A stretch of 64,000 nt of DNA. It comes from Beta vulgaris subsp. vulgaris (lineage: Eukaryota; Streptophyta; Magnoliopsida; Caryophyllales; Amaranthaceae). Numbering within the stretch: position 1 is the stretch's first letter; every line of letters starts with the position of its first letter. Made by a program: the position numbers and the translations under genes. Under the pieces are notes generated by a model that worked only from the letters and a program-made list of their open reading frames with translations, made no database searches and had not been told where the DNA came from. This document shows, in pieces, positions 62,201 to 64,000 of this stretch. The DNA lies in contig NC_079205.1 of the NCBI RefSeq assembly GCF_026745355.1, positions 62,234,915-62,298,914 of the forward strand. Reading direction: 5' to 3'.

Positions 62201-62381
62201 CTTAGAGTGAGTTTTTGTCACCAATATATATTTTTGTTAATTTGTTTATATCTTGCATGTGATTATTAAGTTCTCCATATGCATCTGAAGGCTGGCAAGA
62301 TGGCAAAGAGGATTTTTGGCAGGAAGATTTTAGCATCAGATCTCAAGAGCCGCCACAGTGGTCAAGACAGATAAAAGGGTG
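59214..62381 (+). pseudogene. RINGLET-like homeodomain protein gene (apparently broken)
   Basis: Exons: 59214-59312 (RRRFKTPSQLQALEDFYN), 59421-60054 (EHKYPTESMKAELADHLGLT, then KQISGWFCHRRLKDKR), 60486-60595, 61594-62016, 62122 to ~62206 and about 62291-62381. The first two form a homeodomain whose recognition helix WFCHRRLKDK is typical of plant RINGLET/DDT-related proteins, as is REDGPSLGIEFDPLPPGAF in exon 2. Those relatives act with ISWI chromatin remodellers; a role here is inferred. Problems: exon 1 and exon 2 join out of frame (a G seems lost at AATG|GT), exon 2 shifts frame near 59885 (GGCGTTGGGGCC), and exon 5 has a TGA at 62197-62199. No DDT domain is seen. A decayed gene, or a real one with consensus errors. 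Confidence 0.7.
60888..60947. repeat. 15-bp tandem repeat, four units
   Basis: GATATACTTGGTTAT repeated four times, with one T-to-C change, in the homeodomain gene's intron. Confidence 0.95.
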
Positions 62382-62446
62382 AGGCAAAAATAGCTTCTTT
62401 ATCTAATCATAACATTGCTTTATTTTGTTGTTCATATAATATTATA

Positions 62447-62589
62447 CTTCTTCCGCTCCAAAATTATTGCACCACTTACCCTTGGCACAAATATGTAGGA
62501 GGGAGGTGGAAGTGGGGTGTTGTATGAATATATGTTAGTGTGTGTAAGTGATCCCATGTGTGGTTATATATTTTTTTGACTGTGTACGA
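62447..62589. mobile_element. Stowaway-like MITE end, truncated by a LINE
   Basis: CTTCTTCCGCTCCAAAATTA after a TA resembles a Stowaway terminus. The sequence runs into the LINE at about 62590 and no right terminus is seen in the window. Confidence 0.5.
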
Positions 62590-64000
62590 AAGTGGCGTAT
62601 TGTGACTAACCCGGACTCACTGGCCGCTCGAGTGTTGAAAGGAAAATATTTCCCTCGAACGACTTTTTGGGACGCCAAACTTTCACCCAACTCTAGCTGT
62701 ACGTGGAGATCTATTTTGGGGGCACGAAGGTTGCTCGCTCACGGCACACGATGGATTATTGGAAAAGGTGATAATGTTCGATTCTGGAAGGACCAATGGG
62801 TCCCTACTCTTCCGGGGGGACGCATCTTTTCATGTCCTCCTGAGGGTCATGAAGATGATTCTGTAGCAATGTGGCTTACTGATGTAGGTGGGGGATGGCG
62901 GAGGGCAGAACTGGCTCAGGTGGTGTCTGCGGAAGAGCTGAGCGCTATTGAGAGAGTTCGTTGTGGAGATAGCGGGAGTCCGGATGTTCTGAGTTGGCAC
63001 TATACAAAAAATGGGGAGTTTAGTGTGCGTAGTGCGTACCATTTGGAGATGGAGAGAAGGAGTGGCAATGTTGGAGGCTCGAGGGGGGACGCATCTAAGA
63101 AGCTTTGGAAGAAAATATGGGGTGCACAAGTCCCTCAAAAAGTTAAACATTTTGTTTGGAGAGCGGTCACTAATAGCCTCCCTACGAGGAGGAAACTGAT
63201 GGAAAGAGGGCTGAGAATTGATCCTTACTGTCCGCGATGTGGGGAAGAATCTAAAAGTGTTGAACATTTGGTCCTGCAATGTTGTGAAAGCCAGCTGGTT
63301 TGGCGTGTATCTCCGCTTAGACTCGAATGTGTGGGGATGCAACAGTCATCTTTGGCTGAGTGGTGTTGCGAGTGGGTAGAAAAATGTGCGGAGGTGAAAG
63401 CATGGGAGATCTTAATGATGGTAATGTGGCAACTATGGAATACTAGAAATAGGTGGGTGTTCGATCATCAAAAGACCAACCATTATGAAGCGTGTGATCG
63501 AGCTCTTAAAATAATGGAGGATTATGCTGCTGCTGCCTTGCGTGATCAGTCTAACATTCCTAATGAAGAAGAGGTGCTGCATCACTGGCGAAAGCCGAGT
63601 CATGGCTATGGTAAACTTAACTCGGACGCTGCAGTGAAGGAAGGTAATTGTGGGGCGGGGGTTATTATCCGCGATGGGGTTGGCGATGTATTATTAGCTG
63701 CAGGGGTCATATTACATGGTGTCTCATCTCCCGAAGAGGCCGAAGCGCGAGCTATTCTATTCGGATTGCAAACTGCCTTTGATGCGGGACTCAGGAACCT
63801 TGAAGTGGAATCGGATTGCTTGAATGTGATTAGGATGCTGCATGGACAGCAGGCTCGGACTGTAACTCAAGTAGTTGTTAACGATATTTTAGCTATCTCG
63901 AACTTGTTTTCGTTTTGTGCATTTTCTTTTGCTAATAGATTGTGTAATAGGGTGGCTCACTCTATGGCGAAACTCTCTCTTTCTTTCGAAGAGATGAGAG
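62590..64000 (+). mobile_element. 5'-truncated LINE: zf-RVT and RNase H coding region
   Basis: One frame is open from 62590 to the window edge (470 codons, no stop). It starts within the region after the reverse transcriptase (TNPDSLAARVLKGKYFP, WIIGKGDNVRFWKDQWVP). The reverse-transcriptase zinc-binding domain follows (FSVRSAYHL, VPQKVKHFVWRAV, then CPRCGEESKSVEHLVLQC). Then comes an RNase H domain of plant LINE type, with NSDAA, EEAEARA and VESDCLN supplying the acidic residues and CNRVAHSMAK near the end. Endonuclease and RT are missing, as expected for 5' truncation. There is no frameshift, unlike the host genes nearby, so the copy is young. The 3' end lies beyond the window. Confidence 0.9.

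Noticed and set aside
62830..63342. 170-codon minus-strand frame
   Set aside because: Antisense shadow of the LINE coding frame, which has clear domains on the plus strand.

Overview
The window is plant nuclear DNA. Genes are interrupted by GT-AG introns, the sequence is AT-rich, and the coding remnants belong to plant gene families: an F-box protein, xanthine dehydrogenase (XDH), signal peptide peptidase (SPP), RNA polymerase III subunit RPC7 and a RINGLET-like homeodomain protein. They sit among Helitrons, hAT, Stowaway and Tourist-like MITEs, a tRNA-type SINE, copia and Athila-like LTR fragments and a LINE. A eudicot is likely; the species cannot be fixed from the sequence alone.

Layout. 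Most of the window is a direct tandem segmental duplication, A1-B1-A2-unique-B2-A3. Block A (1-7660, 18506-29130, 49978-58879) holds a 30-bp minisatellite, a (TA)n tract, a 21-bp minisatellite carrying a SINE, a hAT-type MITE, an F-box gene and the 5' part of an XDH gene. Block B (7661-18505, 39395-49977) holds the RPC7 gene on the minus strand, a Tourist-like MITE, a Helitron with a nested MITE, an Athila-like remnant and an inverted pair of short copia-type LTRs. B runs without a break into A both times, so the repeat unit is A plus the unique part plus B. Only the middle unit keeps the XDH exons beyond residue ~320 and the unique 33.9-39.4 kb stretch. Unit 1 lost about 10.26 kb there. Unit 3 ends inside XDH at 58879, where unrelated sequence with a homeodomain gene (59214-62381) begins. 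The window ends in the open 3' coding region of a LINE (62590-64000).

Gene state. The only host gene that reads as complete is RPC7 in B2: six GT-AG exons, 660 bp, 219 codons plus stop, with a 5'-UTR intron and a TATA box. Its B1 twin carries three small frameshifting indels. All three F-box copies and all three XDH copies carry different small indels. The middle unit also has five exons of a decayed SPP gene between the F-box and XDH remnants. XDH copy 3 is split by a 2984-bp non-autonomous copia element with a perfect 5-bp target duplication.

Main value. Because the duplicated blocks are nearly identical, several transposon insertions have an intact empty site in a sister copy (a Helitron in A2, a Stowaway in B1, the copia element in A3). 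Insertions, deletions and duplications can therefore be ordered in time. I saw no sign of a novel defence or enzymatic system. Many copy-specific differences are 1-bp indels, so consensus error in near-identical repeats must be excluded before the copies are called pseudogenes.
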